Shown here in pieces: positions 35,960 through 45,107 of a DNA stretch of 64,000 nucleotides. Position numbers and translations under genes: made by a program. The notes under the pieces are model-generated. The model was given only the letters and a program-made list of their open reading frames with translations. It was not told the origin of the DNA and did no database searches. Positions within the stretch are counted from its first letter, which is position 1. Every line of letters starts with the position of its first letter. The DNA comes from Dyadobacter sp. 676 (GTDB lineage Bacteria > Bacteroidota > Bacteroidia > Cytophagales > Spirosomataceae). The stretch covers positions 1,178,001 through 1,242,000 of the forward strand of contig NZ_CP159289.1 of assembly GCF_040448675.1 (NCBI RefSeq). Reading direction: 5' to 3'.

Positions 35960-38464
35960 TTGATGGATTCCAGAAGAGATTTTCTAAAAAAGGCCGCCCT
36001 GCTCGCGGGTACGGGCGCGATGACGAATACACTTCCGCCCGTTATTCAAAAAGCGCTGGCAATCGACCCTGCCCCCGGTAGTACGTTCTATGATGCCGAG
36101 CATATCGTGTTCCTGATGCAGGAAAACCGTTCGTTCGACCACCAGCTAGGCATGTTGCAGGGCGTGCGCGGCTTCAACGACCCGCGCGCGATCGAGCTGG
36201 CCAACAAAAACAAAGTTTGGTTCCAGACCAACAAGGACGGCGAAACCTACGGGCCTTTCCGCCTTAATGTAAAAGATACCAAAGTCGCCTGGATGGGTTC
36301 CATTCCCCACGGCTGGACCGACCAGACCGACGCCATGAATAACGGCAGATACGACCGCTGGCTCGACGTGAAAGCACCGCGCAACAAGGAGTATGCGCAC
36401 ATCCCGCTCACCATGGGCTACTGCGACCGCACCGATTTCCCGTTTTATTACTCCCTTGCCGATGCATTCACCGTTTGCGACCACAACTTCTGTTCGAGCA
36501 TTACCGGCACTCACCCGAACCGCTATTACTGGATGACGGGCACCGTTCGCGAAAAGAACGAGCCGTCGGGCATTGCGCATTTGTGGAATATCAGCAATTA
36601 CGAATATCCCGAGCTTGAATGGAAGACCTATCCGGAACGTCTGGAAGAAGCGGGCATAAGCTGGAAAGTTTACCAGAATGAGCTCACGATGGGCTACGGT
36701 CTCAAAAGCGAGGAAAGCGAGTGGCTCAGCAACTTCGGTACCAATGTGCTGGAGTATTTCAAAGCCTACAACGTGCGTTTCCACGAAGGCGGCATTGCCA
36801 ATCTTGAAAACAAAAGGCAAACGATCGTACATACCATCGCGGAACTCGAAAAAGAATCGGCGACGGATTCCCGCGCTTCGCAACGTCTCGCCGCCGCGAA
36901 GCGGCTTTTGAAGAACATCGAAACCGCCCAAACAAAGTTTAATAAGGAAACGCTGGCAGCGCTCTCGGATAAAGATAAAAAACTGAACGAAAAGGCATTT
37001 ACTACAAACGTCAACGATCCCTATTTCCATGAACTGACATCGATGCAGTATTCCGACAACGGCAAGGAACGCACGCTGAATGTCCCCAAAGGCGACATTT
37101 TCCACCAGTTCAGGGAGGATGTTAAAAACGGGACGTTACCGACGGTTTCGTGGCTGATGTCTCCCGCGCGTTTCTCCGACCATCCCGGCGAGCCGTGGTT
37201 CGGGCCGTGGTATGTGAGCGAGGCGATGGAAATACTGCTTCAAAATCCGGAGGTGTGGAAAAAGACCATCTTCATTGTGACTTATGATGAAAACGACGGG
37301 TATTTCGATCATTTGCCTCCATTTACAGTTCCGAATCCTTATAAAGAAAACACGGGAAAAGTCTCCTCCGGCATCGATCCGAGACTCGATTTTGCATTGG
37401 CCGACCAGCAAACAAATCCGTCGGCCAACCCGGCCGGCATTCGCGAAAGCTCCATCGGCCTGGGTTACCGGGTGCCGATGATCATCGCATCGCCCTGGTC
37501 CCGTGGCGGTTACGTCAATTCGGAGATATTTGACCACACTTCTTCGCTGCAATTCCTCGAAAATTTCATAAAAAAGAAATTCAACAGGGAAGTTCGTGAG
37601 GAAAATATCACCCAATGGCGCCGAACGATTTGCGGTGACCTCACGTCGGTATTCCGGCCATACAACGGCGAAAAAATCGAAACGCCTGTTTTCCTGCAAC
37701 AAAAACCATTTATCGAAAGCATTCATCAGGCACAATTCAAACAGGCGCCGGAAAATTTCAGAAAGCTCGATGCTCGGGAACTGGCGGAGCTCAACAAGGC
37801 CCCGGGGAAGTCGCCCCTGTTCCCTGCTCAGGAAAAGGGTACCCGCCCGGCCTGCGCATTGCCCTACGAGCCTTTTGTAAATGCGCAAATCAATAAAGCG
37901 AGCCTGCAACTGTCCTTCAAGACGGGTAACCGGCTGTTCGGCGATAAATCGAGCGGAATGCCGTTCCGGGTTTACGCGATGAAACCCTACCGGAACGAAA
38001 CGCTCCGCTCGTGGGATTACAGCGTTGCCGCGGGCGACAGCCTGACGGATGAGTGGGAACTGGCGGCTTTCGAAAACAACACCTACCACCTGCGCGTTTA
38101 CGGCCCCAATGGCTTCTTCCGGGAATTTAAAGGCAGCGGCGCCAACCCTGAATTGAAAGTAGGCTGCGAATACGAGATAAAATCGTCCGCACCGACGGGC
38201 AATGTGATTGTAACGATCGAGAACCTCGATTCCAGGGCACATGACGTAATGATCGGGGATAACAGCTATAAAACCGGCGTTAAAAACAAGACTTTCGCCG
38301 TCGGCTCGAAGGCCTCGCTCGTACTGGATCTGAGCAAATCATTTCAATGGTACGATTTCAGCGTGAAGGTAAAGGGTTACGAGGGATATGAAGAGCGCTT
38401 TGCCGGGCATGTGGAAACCGGCGCCGTCACGAAAACCGATCCGCTGATGGGTGGTGTAATATAA
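35960..38464 (+). CDS. plcN: Phosphocholine-specific phospholipase C
   Basis: This 834-residue enzyme starts with a Tat signal (DSRRDFLKKAALLAGTGA). The catalytic phosphoesterase domain covers about residues 40-550 and has HIVFLMQENRSFDHQLG and YDENDGYFDHLPPF, the two metal-binding segments of the bacterial acid phosphatase/PLC family. Two beta-rich C-terminal DUF756-type domains follow, ending with a PLMGGVI tail. It hydrolyses phosphatidylcholine or sphingomyelin in homologues. A strong hairpin follows the stop. Confidence in the family is high, and the exact substrate is inferred from the family. Confidence 0.9.
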   Translation: MMDSRRDFLKKAALLAGTGAMTNTLPPVIQKALAIDPAPGSTFYDAEHIVFLMQENRSFDHQLGMLQGVRGFNDPRAIELANKNKVWFQTNKDGETYGPFRLNVKDTKVAWMGSIPHGWTDQTDAMNNGRYDRWLDVKAPRNKEYAHIPLTMGYCDRTDFPFYYSLADAFTVCDHNFCSSITGTHPNRYYWMTGTVREKNEPSGIAHLWNISNYEYPELEWKTYPERLEEAGISWKVYQNELTMGYGLKSEESEWLSNFGTNVLEYFKAYNVRFHEGGIANLENKRQTIVHTIAELEKESATDSRASQRLAAAKRLLKNIETAQTKFNKETLAALSDKDKKLNEKAFTTNVNDPYFHELTSMQYSDNGKERTLNVPKGDIFHQFREDVKNGTLPTVSWLMSPARFSDHPGEPWFGPWYVSEAMEILLQNPEVWKKTIFIVTYDENDGYFDHLPPFTVPNPYKENTGKVSSGIDPRLDFALADQQTNPSANPAGIRESSIGLGYRVPMIIASPWSRGGYVNSEIFDHTSSLQFLENFIKKKFNREVREENITQWRRTICGDLTSVFRPYNGEKIETPVFLQQKPFIESIHQAQFKQAPENFRKLDARELAELNKAPGKSPLFPAQEKGTRPACALPYEPFVNAQINKASLQLSFKTGNRLFGDKSSGMPFRVYAMKPYRNETLRSWDYSVAAGDSLTDEWELAAFENNTYHLRVYGPNGFFREFKGSGANPELKVGCEYEIKSSAPTGNVIVTIENLDSRAHDVMIGDNSYKTGVKNKTFAVGSKASLVLDLSKSFQWYDFSVKVKGYEGYEERFAGHVETGAVTKTDPLMGGVI

Positions 38465-38465
38465 A

Positions 38466-38496
38466 ACAGGCCGGAGATAGTCAACCTCCGGCCTGT
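38466..38496 (+). terminator. Intrinsic terminator after phospholipase C gene
   Basis: ACAGGCCGGAG pairs perfectly with CTCCGGCCTGT around a nine-base loop. It starts two bases after the phospholipase C stop. It also lies before the convergent DoxX gene and could serve both. Confidence 0.8.
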
Positions 38497-38524
38497 ACAT
38501 ATTGATGAAATGTAATCTGAAACG

Positions 38525-38929
38525 CTATTTTCTGAAAGGAATCAATTGTCGTACTTTCTCATCGCGTAGGTACAGACCCGCCCATACCAGCACGCCAAAC
38601 ACCGCCGCGAAATACAATGGCTGCCCAACCCGCACCATGATCGCGATAGCGCCTCCCAGGTAACCAGTAATCAAAATCGCGCCGAGAATGGCCGTGCGAG
38701 GGATTATGTAAAGGATTGTCGATATCAGGAGCGCGATACCGATGTTTTGTACCTGGTCCACCGGCCAACCCAGCGCCGCCGAGCCTTCGATGGAATGTGA
38801 TTCTTTGATGACCTTCATGACGGCATCGAAAAGCAGGAACAGAATGCACAAGGCGCTGATGATTTTGCCGGCAAGCACGCCTTTGTTTCCCTGGCTTTTT
38901 GTGTTCGAAGTGACGAGTGTAGCTTCCAT
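38525..38929 (-). CDS. DoxX-like membrane protein
   Basis: This 134-residue protein has about four hydrophobic helices: KIISALCILFLLFDAVMKVI, then NIGIALLISTILYIIP, LGAILITGYLGGAIAIMVRV and YFAAVFGVLVWAGLYL. The pattern and length match the DoxX_2/DUF4149-type family found widely in Bacteroidota. The family is membrane bound, with roles not firmly defined for this subgroup. It faces the phospholipase C gene, with a terminator in between. Confidence 0.85.
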   Translation of the reverse strand: MEATLVTSNTKSQGNKGVLAGKIISALCILFLLFDAVMKVIKESHSIEGSAALGWPVDQVQNIGIALLISTILYIIPRTAILGAILITGYLGGAIAIMVRVGQPLYFAAVFGVLVWAGLYLRDEKVRQLIPFRK

Positions 38930-39174
38930 AATTTTTCCTGGTTTATATAAGTTTTGTTTGACTGATTGGTTGATACAAAACTAGCAGGTGCCGGCGGGAC
39001 GGGCGCTGTGTAAAAACGGCATTGTTAGGGGGCGTTTGCGTCATCAACAGAACAATTCTCCCGTGTTCGACGCAATTGCAGCGGATTTATTCCGTTTTAG
39101 GTAACAAAAAAGTAGAAATTTGCAGTAACTTGCTTATAACTGAAATTCAAAACGTAGCCCGAAAAAAACGAAGT

Positions 39175-39477
39175 ATGAAAGAACCGATCATGCAGGATGA
39201 TATCCTTGCAGCAAGCATCCGCAATGGCGACATACCCTCTTTCACAAGGGTTTACGAAACCTACCACGCTTATCTATTCCGCTTTGCGCTCCGGTTCCTG
39301 AAATCCACCGAACATGCCGAAGAAGCTGTGCACGACGTTTTCCTGAAATTGTGGGAGAACCGGGACTGCCTCCATAACGAATGCTCCCTGAAAGGCTATC
39401 TGCTTAAAATTTGCAAGAGCCATATTTTTCACGTGCTCACGCGCGCAGGAAAAGAGCAACCGGTACTGCAACTCTGA
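39175..39477 (+). CDS. ECF sigma factor, truncated (region 2 only)
   Basis: The 100-residue product starts at MKEPIMQDDILAASI, the start chosen because the ORF upstream of it (39022) is not protein-like. It holds sigma region 2 (FTRVYETYHAYLFRFALRFLKSTEHAEEAVHDVFLKLWENRDCL), which binds the -10 element and the core polymerase, and part of the linker. It ends at LTRAGKEQPVLQL, before region 4 would start. Without region 4 the -35 element cannot be read normally. The next gene, a FecR-like fragment, starts 20 bases after the stop, so it may have lost sequence by deletion. Confidence 0.75.
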   Translation: MKEPIMQDDILAASIRNGDIPSFTRVYETYHAYLFRFALRFLKSTEHAEEAVHDVFLKLWENRDCLHNECSLKGYLLKICKSHIFHVLTRAGKEQPVLQL

Positions 39478-39496
39478 GGAAAAACGGGCCGAATGC

Positions 39497-39841
39497 ATGG
39501 ATAAGGAAATTCACATCAGGAACCTCGTTTACAAATACATCTCGAACCAGTGCAACGGGCCCGAGCAGGACGAACTGCTTCGCCACCTGCGAACCCCGGC
39601 GGGAAAATGGGTTTTCGACGAAGTAATGACCTCGGAGGCCGACAAGATTTTTACCCAAAGAGAAGAGATCGAACCGGCCGTTTCTACCCGGCTACTGGGT
39701 CGTTTACGCGAGAATATGGTGTCAGAGGACGCTGCCGGCGAACATCGGACACCCTTTTATCGCAACCGCAATTTCGTCGTCGCCGCAACGGCCGCGCTGG
39801 CGTTGCTCGCCCTGCTGGCCATTTACTGGCTCAGGCGCTAA
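39497..39841 (+). CDS. FecR-like anti-sigma factor, truncated
   Basis: The 114-residue product resembles the N-terminal cytoplasmic domain of a FecR-type anti-sigma factor (HIRNLVYKYISNQCNGPEQDELLRHL, then PAVSTRLLGRLRENM) and a single transmembrane helix near the end (FVVAATAALALLALLAIYWL). The periplasmic FecR domain, which would receive the signal from a TonB-dependent receptor, is absent: the gene stops right after the helix. Together with the sigma fragment it looks like the remains of a sigma/FecR pair. No SusC gene follows. Confidence 0.7.
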   Translation: MDKEIHIRNLVYKYISNQCNGPEQDELLRHLRTPAGKWVFDEVMTSEADKIFTQREEIEPAVSTRLLGRLRENMVSEDAAGEHRTPFYRNRNFVVAATAALALLALLAIYWLRR

Positions 39842-39847
39842 GCATGA

Positions 39848-40411
39848 TTATTTTTTGATATACTCGTCGGTAAAATGCGTCCTGGCCTTGGGCTGGGCGA
39901 ATTTGTCGGCATTATAGCTCCGCGAATTTCCCCTCGGAATCGACAGGGACGACCATTTATCGTCCAGCGCCATTTTGCCGATGAACACGATTTGTCCTAC
40001 ATGGTACGGATAGTGGGCCAGCTGCCGGTTAATCGCTTCCATCACCGAATGTCCCTGGTTCCGGATGTAAATCACGGTGTTCCAGTTGGATGCGTCCAAT
40101 GAATCCAGCGCTTTGAAAAGGCATTCCCAACCTTCGTTCCATTTGGCAAGCAGATCTTCGCGCCCATCGATATCGTTTTCGAACTCCGCATCGCGGTCAC
40201 GCCATTCCTTTTCTCCGTCGGTGGTAAGGAAGTCGGTCCAGCGGGAAAGCATATTGCCCCATAAATGCTTGACAATGCTGGCAATGCTGTTGCTTTCTTC
40301 ATTGTATTTCCAGAAAAGCTGCTCGTCGCCCAGCTGCGCAATCGTCTTTTCGCCGAGCATTTTGTAATATTCGAATTGCTTTCTTACGCTTTCGAGGTAT
40401 TCCTGGTTCAT
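39848..40411 (-). CDS. DinB-like protein (DUF1572)
   Basis: This 187-residue protein has the four-helix DinB fold of DUF1572. Recognisable segments are NEESNSIASIVKHLWGNMLSRW with the metal-binding His, and AINRQLAHYPYHVGQIVFIGKM, with further His residues typical of this family. The start at 40411 (MNQEYLESV) is preferred over 40438. These proteins are predicted metal-dependent enzymes or thiol-transferases, but no activity is known for this one. It converges with the truncated FecR gene. Confidence 0.85.
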   Translation of the reverse strand: MNQEYLESVRKQFEYYKMLGEKTIAQLGDEQLFWKYNEESNSIASIVKHLWGNMLSRWTDFLTTDGEKEWRDRDAEFENDIDGREDLLAKWNEGWECLFKALDSLDASNWNTVIYIRNQGHSVMEAINRQLAHYPYHVGQIVFIGKMALDDKWSSLSIPRGNSRSYNADKFAQPKARTHFTDEYIKK

Positions 40412-40454
40412 GGTCTGGTGAAATAATGGTTTGTTCAACCCAAATTACAAATTG

Positions 40455-40988
40455 TTATCTACTAATGGAACGCTCGATCCGGAACACTTCGCCGTAAGCT
40501 GGATTGATATCGAAAATCTCGGTCAGCGCAATTCCCCGAACCATCGAAAGGATCAGCCGGATCACCCCCGCGTGTGTCACGACCGCGATTTTATGATGGG
40601 CGGTTTTCCCAAGATCATCCCAAAACGACTTCACGCGTGCGTACATCTGCATCATACTCTCGCCCCCAGGCGTGCACGCGTGCACATAATCGTCCATCCA
40701 CGCCTGCAACGCCGCGGGGTCGACGGTATCCCAGGTTTTGCCCTCCCATTCCCCGAAATCCAGCTCCTGTAAACGGCTATCGGTCACGAACCCGGCGCCG
40801 ATGGCCTTCGCAAGCGTGGTGCAGCGGGAAGCCGGGCTCGAATAAATGATATCCAAATCCGGATCCAGCTTCGATCGTACGATTTCGAGTTCCGATGGAA
40901 AACCGGCATGCAGTAAAAGTTCCTTGCGGCCGTAAATCAGGCCACGTTCGAGAACGGGCGTCGTATGCCGGATCAGGTAAATTTCCAT
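40455..40988 (-). CDS. cobC: Alpha-ribazole phosphatase (histidine phosphatase)
   Basis: This 177-residue enzyme belongs to the histidine phosphatase superfamily. It has the catalytic-loop variant IRHTTPVLERGLIYGR near the N-terminus and a late VVTHAGVIRLIL segment, with the ELDFGEWEGKTW motif that marks the family. It would remove the phosphate from alpha-ribazole-5'-phosphate, completing nucleotide-loop synthesis for cobalamin. The start overlaps the end of cobS by 16 bases, so it is the last gene of the RS1-controlled operon. The gene symbol is by function and context. Confidence 0.85.
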   Translation of the reverse strand: MEIYLIRHTTPVLERGLIYGRKELLLHAGFPSELEIVRSKLDPDLDIIYSSPASRCTTLAKAIGAGFVTDSRLQELDFGEWEGKTWDTVDPAALQAWMDDYVHACTPGGESMMQMYARVKSFWDDLGKTAHHKIAVVTHAGVIRLILSMVRGIALTEIFDINPAYGEVFRIERSISR

Positions 40989-41758
40989 AGCACAACGACG
41001 AAAAGATAGAATGCGATCTCACAGACCTGCTGGATAGCCCCCAGGCAATCGCCCGTGTAACCACCGATCCATTTTTTGAAATAGCCCGCCAGCACCGCCA
41101 TAACCAATCCCATCGGTAGGATCGCCATCACGACCAAAGGCTGCCCGAATACCGCCGGGAACGCCAACAAGGGCATAACCCCGAAAACGATAGCGGTCGC
41201 CAATACCGAAAAAGGCGGCTTTTCGGCAACAGGTTTTGCCTTGCCGCCGGTCTCCCGCGCATAAGGCAGCGTGTAAATGACAAAAACAGGCATGAGCCTG
41301 CTCAGCGAATGCCCGCTCACGAGCACGGCGACGATCCCGCCTTCCGAACCGCTTATCGCTTGCAAAAGCGCAAATTTCAAGGCGAGGATCGATATCAGGC
41401 CCACGGATGCATACGTACCGACGCGGCTGTCCTTCATGATTTCCATGATTTTTTCCTTCGTCCACCCGCCTCCGAAACCATCGCAAACATCCGCAAAACC
41501 ATCTTCGTGAAATGCGCCGGTCAACAGCACGGAAACAATCATCGAGCACAGAACAGCTACCGTGGGAGTGGTACAATAATCCGCGACAAGCCATGCGCCG
41601 CCCGCTGCGGCACCTACAATCCAGCCGATAAACGGCAGGTAACCCGTCGACAGGCTCAGATTTTCCGGACGATAAACCACCCATTTCGGTGCCGGCAGAC
41701 GTGTGTAAAATTGCAGCGCGGTAAAAAACAGGGTCAGCTGTTTGCGAAAATAGGGCAT
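40973..41758 (-). CDS. cobS: Adenosylcobinamide-GDP ribazoletransferase
   Basis: This 261-residue integral membrane enzyme has the CobS core sequence HEDGFADVCDGFGGGWTKEKIM and the downstream MKDSRVGTYASVGL, which define the active-site Asp-rich region. It joins alpha-ribazole to adenosylcobinamide-GDP to give adenosylcobalamin. Several hydrophobic helices span the sequence. It is six bases from cobT and overlaps the ribazole phosphatase, so it is part of one operon. The length matches the family (about 250). Confidence 0.92.
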   Translation of the reverse strand: MPYFRKQLTLFFTALQFYTRLPAPKWVVYRPENLSLSTGYLPFIGWIVGAAAGGAWLVADYCTTPTVAVLCSMIVSVLLTGAFHEDGFADVCDGFGGGWTKEKIMEIMKDSRVGTYASVGLISILALKFALLQAISGSEGGIVAVLVSGHSLSRLMPVFVIYTLPYARETGGKAKPVAEKPPFSVLATAIVFGVMPLLAFPAVFGQPLVVMAILPMGLVMAVLAGYFKKWIGGYTGDCLGAIQQVCEIAFYLFVVVLWKFT

Positions 41759-41764
41759 CGGATA

Positions 41765-42799
41765 TTAGTTCTGATTTTCGGTATTCCGGCTTACGCCCGC
41801 GCTTTCAAAGCTGGCCATTTCGTTCAAAAAGGAAACGGCGCTTTGGAGGAGCGGGTAGGCCAGCGCGCAGCCTGTGCCTTCGCCCAGCCGCATATCCAGT
41901 TTGAGAAGCGGATCGGCTTGCAGCCACTGTAACAGCAGGCGATGGCCTTTTTCATCGGATTGATGGCAGAAAACCGCATTATGCCCGATGGAAGCGTCCA
42001 TTTTGAATGCGCACAGGTAGCTTACCGAGGCTATAAAACCATCCACCAACACCAGCATTCCCAGTTTTGCTGCCTCGGCCATTGCACCGCACATCATGGC
42101 AATTTCAAATCCGCCGAAAGTCGCCAGCACCGATTCGGGATCGTTGGGTTCGTTTTTATGGTATTCGGAGGCATCGGTCAGAACCGCTATTTTCTGCAAG
42201 AGCTGGACGTCATTCAAGCCGGTACCTTTTCCGACGCATTCAGAAACCGGGATTTCCAGCAACCGGCTCATGGTCATCGACGCCGCGGAGGTATTGCCAA
42301 TGCCCATCTCTCCGAAGCCGATCACATTGCAGCCCGTTTCCCTGACGTGGCGAACCAACTCTGCCCCTTTTTCAAGACACCGCCGGCATTCGGCGGCCGT
42401 CATCGCGGGTTGTTTCAGAAAATTTTTCGTACCGAAATTAACTTTCGCATCGATCAGTTTTTCGTTTTTCCCAAAATCATAATCCACGCCGGCGTCCACC
42501 AGCAGCAGGTTTATGCCATGCTGACGCGTAAAAACGTTGATCGCCGCGCCACCTCCCATAAAATTAAGGACCATCTGGGGCGTTACCTCCGAAGGGTACG
42601 CGCTTACCCCCTGCGATGCGATGCCGTGGCTCGCGGCAAAAACAATGATATGGGGATTAACGAGTTCCGGCGACAGAGTGCCCTGCACCGAGGCGATCCT
42701 CAACGCCAGCCTTTCCAGCGCCCCGAGTGCTCCCAGTGGCTTTGTTTTCGAGTCTATTTTTGCCTGGATTTCCTCGCGTGTTACGGCAGCTGTATACAT
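41765..42799 (-). CDS. cobT: Nicotinate-nucleotide--dimethylbenzimidazole phosphoribosyltransferase
   Basis: This 344-residue enzyme transfers phosphoribose from nicotinate mononucleotide to the lower-ligand base. The family segments are TKPLGALGALERLALRIASVQ (N-terminal), VIGFGEMGIGNTSAASMTMSRL (active site loop), and the C-terminal catalytic Glu in MRLGEGTGCALAYPL. It supplies the alpha-ribazole phosphate that cobC and cobS act on. Adjacent genes: cobU one base before it, cobS six after. Confidence 0.93.
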   Translation of the reverse strand: MYTAAVTREEIQAKIDSKTKPLGALGALERLALRIASVQGTLSPELVNPHIIVFAASHGIASQGVSAYPSEVTPQMVLNFMGGGAAINVFTRQHGINLLLVDAGVDYDFGKNEKLIDAKVNFGTKNFLKQPAMTAAECRRCLEKGAELVRHVRETGCNVIGFGEMGIGNTSAASMTMSRLLEIPVSECVGKGTGLNDVQLLQKIAVLTDASEYHKNEPNDPESVLATFGGFEIAMMCGAMAEAAKLGMLVLVDGFIASVSYLCAFKMDASIGHNAVFCHQSDEKGHRLLLQWLQADPLLKLDMRLGEGTGCALAYPLLQSAVSFLNEMASFESAGVSRNTENQN

Positions 42800-42800
42800 A

Positions 42801-43313
42801 TTATTTTGTGGATTTTAAGGTTAATGGAAGCCCCGAAACCATCATGATCGCCTCCCGGGCCACAGCGGCGACGTATTGATTCGCCCACCCTTGCAAATCG
42901 GTAAACTTTCTCCCGGCTTCGGTCGCGGCATGAACGCCCATGCCTATTTCGTTGGAAATGATGATCAAAGTGGCATCTATCCGGGCCAGGGCGTCTATTT
43001 CCGCCTTAAATGCGGCCAGGGATTTACCGACATCATAACCGAAGGCCTCGAAAAGATTTGTAAGCCATAATGTTACGCAATCGATAACCACCACTTTACC
43101 CCCTAACGGAAGCAAATAAAGATCCTTCTCGCTTTCCAGGGAAACCCATTCGGGCCCGCGCTCGTCCTGATGCCGCTTCACCCGTCTGGCAAAATCTTCG
43201 TCGCGGATCCGCGAGGTTGCGACATAAACGGGACTTCCGCTCTTTTGCAACGCCAGCTCCATCGCGAACCTGCTTTTGCCGCTCCTGACGCCGCCGGTAA
43301 TATAGATGATCAT
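42801..43313 (-). CDS. cobU: Adenosylcobinamide kinase/guanylyltransferase
   Basis: The 170-residue bifunctional enzyme starts at ATG 43313 (MIIYITGGVRSGKSRFAME), whose ATG overlaps the upstream PduO stop by ATGA. An in-frame upstream ATG at 43616 would be inside the PduO gene and is rejected. The P-loop GGVRSGKSRF and the guanylyl-acceptor His region (VKRHQDERGPEWVSLE) are intact. It phosphorylates adenosylcobinamide and then attaches GMP. It comes between PduO and cobT. Confidence 0.92.
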   Translation of the reverse strand: MIIYITGGVRSGKSRFAMELALQKSGSPVYVATSRIRDEDFARRVKRHQDERGPEWVSLESEKDLYLLPLGGKVVVIDCVTLWLTNLFEAFGYDVGKSLAAFKAEIDALARIDATLIIISNEIGMGVHAATEAGRKFTDLQGWANQYVAAVAREAIMMVSGLPLTLKSTK

Positions 43314-43894
43314 GACGGCTCCACGTTTTTGAAACGCTTGTACAGAAAAAGTTGCCATTTCTCCTCCGCGACGCCGGCTTTGTCCATCTCCGCCCGGGCC
43401 AGGGTAAAAAACAGATCGGAAAGGCGGTTGATATAGGCCGGAATGGCCTCGTGTACCTCGTCGGTTTTCATAAGCGACACCAGCCGCCGCTCGCCACGGC
43501 GCATTTGCGTGCGTGCCACGTGGCATAATGCCGACACTTCGTTCCCTCCCGGCAACAAAAAATAATCCGACGGCGAGGTCATAGCAGCTTCCAGGGCATC
43601 GATCCAATCCTCGCAAAAGGTCGCCCCATCAACCGGCATCGGGTTTTTATTTTCCTTTTTAGCGTCCGACGGCCGCGCCAGATGCGACATCATGTCCATC
43701 AGGTCCTTCTGTATTTTGTGTAAGCCGGGCTGCCATTCATGCCCGTTGCCCAACTTCACCCGCAGCATGCCGATTGTCGAATTAGCTTCGTCGAGCGTCC
43801 CGATGCATTCGATCCGCACGTCGTCTTTACTCACCCGGCTCCCGCCGAACAGCCCGGTGGTTCCCTTATCCCCCTTTTTAGTATATATTTTCAT
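43310..43894 (-). CDS. PduO-type ATP:cob(I)alamin adenosyltransferase
   Basis: This 194-residue enzyme transfers the adenosyl group from ATP to cob(I)alamin or a corrinoid. It has the conserved N-terminus KIYTKKGDKGTTGLFGGSRVSKDD, which binds ATP, and later SALCHVARTQMRRGERRLVSL, the corrinoid-binding region. It stands between the BtuF-like gene and cobU, with no gap to the former, so it is translated as part of the operon. Gene naming varies between cobA, cobO and pduO type, so no symbol is given. Confidence 0.92.
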   Translation of the reverse strand: MKIYTKKGDKGTTGLFGGSRVSKDDVRIECIGTLDEANSTIGMLRVKLGNGHEWQPGLHKIQKDLMDMMSHLARPSDAKKENKNPMPVDGATFCEDWIDALEAAMTSPSDYFLLPGGNEVSALCHVARTQMRRGERRLVSLMKTDEVHEAIPAYINRLSDLFFTLARAEMDKAGVAEEKWQLFLYKRFKNVEPS

Positions 43895-45067
43895 TCAATT
43901 AATGGATTTATAATAGATCAGCTCATGCTTGGGCAACAACTCGGGATGGATAATCCGGATCAGATCGGCCAGCACCAGATGCGGGTTCACCGCGCCCGAT
44001 TCCCAGTAATCGTTCGCTCCCTGGGCATTCATGCGTTTGTTGTAGCTATAAATGTGATTGGATTTGAATGACCTGAAATCGGCGTAGCGGGCATCCCGTG
44101 CCAGGATATCCTTTTTGGTCTGCACACTTCCGATGCTCACATTCAGCCAGAAATCCGCCTGCAATGCCACCGGATACACCGTTTCAAAACTCAGCGGAAG
44201 GCTACCCGTTGCTTTTGTATCCGACCAATGGTAAGAAGCACCCGCATCGCGAAAGAAACGGCTCACGTAGCTGTCCCCATTCGGGACGTACCAGGCGTCT
44301 TTGGAATTCATCCCCACCAGCAGGCTCGGTCGCGGACCAACCTTGCTTGTTAACCGGACCAGTTTCTGGTATTCTGCCTCGACACGCGCAAATTTGCGGT
44401 TCACATCGGTCTCCCGATTGGTAAGCACCGCCAGCAGCTTTACCCATTCGGCCCGGCCCAGCGGCGTCCTCTCGACCCATTCCGAATTCACCATCACCGG
44501 TATACCAGCCTGATGAAGGGATTCATAGCGGCTTACTTTCGAAACCGGACTGCCCGTAGCCATGATCAAATCCGGATGCAAGCTCACCAACAGTTCTTCG
44601 TTTAGTCCCTGATCCTTACCTACTTCCACAATTTTACCTGCCCTAATGCGGTCGAGCACCTTTGGCGAAGACACGTACCTGAGATTGCCCATTCCGGTAA
44701 GGATATTCTCGCAACCCAGAAAGCCTACTAATCCGATGTGCAGCGACGACATCGCCACCATGCTGCGCACCGGAATTTCGATGAACTGGCTGTCATGATA
44801 GCCGATGGGCCGCGGCGTACCACGTTGTACCAGGATATAACTCAGCGTGTCCGTCGATTTTTCGAACGGGCTCATGATTTTCACGACTTTATAGTGATCA
44901 TGATACGTGATCGCAAAGCCGCGCGCGTGTGAAACTTTCACCTTTTCGGGGAACAGGTCACGCCCGGAATAATGCGATCCGCCTTTTTCGTAAAGCGCCG
45001 AGGAAGTACCGCAACCAGCCAGAAGGCCCGGCAGCAGGAGAACTGCAAATAGTTTTCTGATAATCAT
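43895..45067 (-). CDS. BtuF-like corrinoid-binding lipoprotein
   Basis: This 390-residue ABC-transporter substrate-binding protein starts at MIIRKLFAVLLLPGLLAGCGTSS, a lipobox LAGC. The upstream ATG at 45136 lies inside the riboswitch and is rejected. The PBP fold is recognisable: VGFLGCENILTGMGNLRYVSSP, GKIVEVGKDQGLNEELLVSLHPDLIM, and the late NHIYSYNKRMNAQGANDYWESG. It probably captures cobalamin or an iron-chelate in the periplasm. The riboswitch at 45108-45318 controls its expression. No permease or ATPase gene is adjacent, so the transporter core must lie elsewhere. Confidence 0.85.
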   Translation of the reverse strand: MIIRKLFAVLLLPGLLAGCGTSSALYEKGGSHYSGRDLFPEKVKVSHARGFAITYHDHYKVVKIMSPFEKSTDTLSYILVQRGTPRPIGYHDSQFIEIPVRSMVAMSSLHIGLVGFLGCENILTGMGNLRYVSSPKVLDRIRAGKIVEVGKDQGLNEELLVSLHPDLIMATGSPVSKVSRYESLHQAGIPVMVNSEWVERTPLGRAEWVKLLAVLTNRETDVNRKFARVEAEYQKLVRLTSKVGPRPSLLVGMNSKDAWYVPNGDSYVSRFFRDAGASYHWSDTKATGSLPLSFETVYPVALQADFWLNVSIGSVQTKKDILARDARYADFRSFKSNHIYSYNKRMNAQGANDYWESGAVNPHLVLADLIRIIHPELLPKHELIYYKSIN

Positions 45068-45107
45068 TTTGTCATCGGCCTTTCTTCCGAAAGCCATGTT
45101 AACCATG

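Noticed and set aside
37136..38242. 368-residue minus-strand frame opposite phospholipase C
   Set aside because: It is a shadow of the intact plus-strand enzyme with its catalytic motifs.
39022..39174. Upstream extension of the sigma factor frame
   Set aside because: The extra 51 residues lack sigma-like sequence, and the ATG at 39175 has a purine-rich leader.
41942..42847. 301-residue plus-strand frame opposite cobT
   Set aside because: It is antisense to cobT, whose family motifs are complete, and shows no domain of its own.
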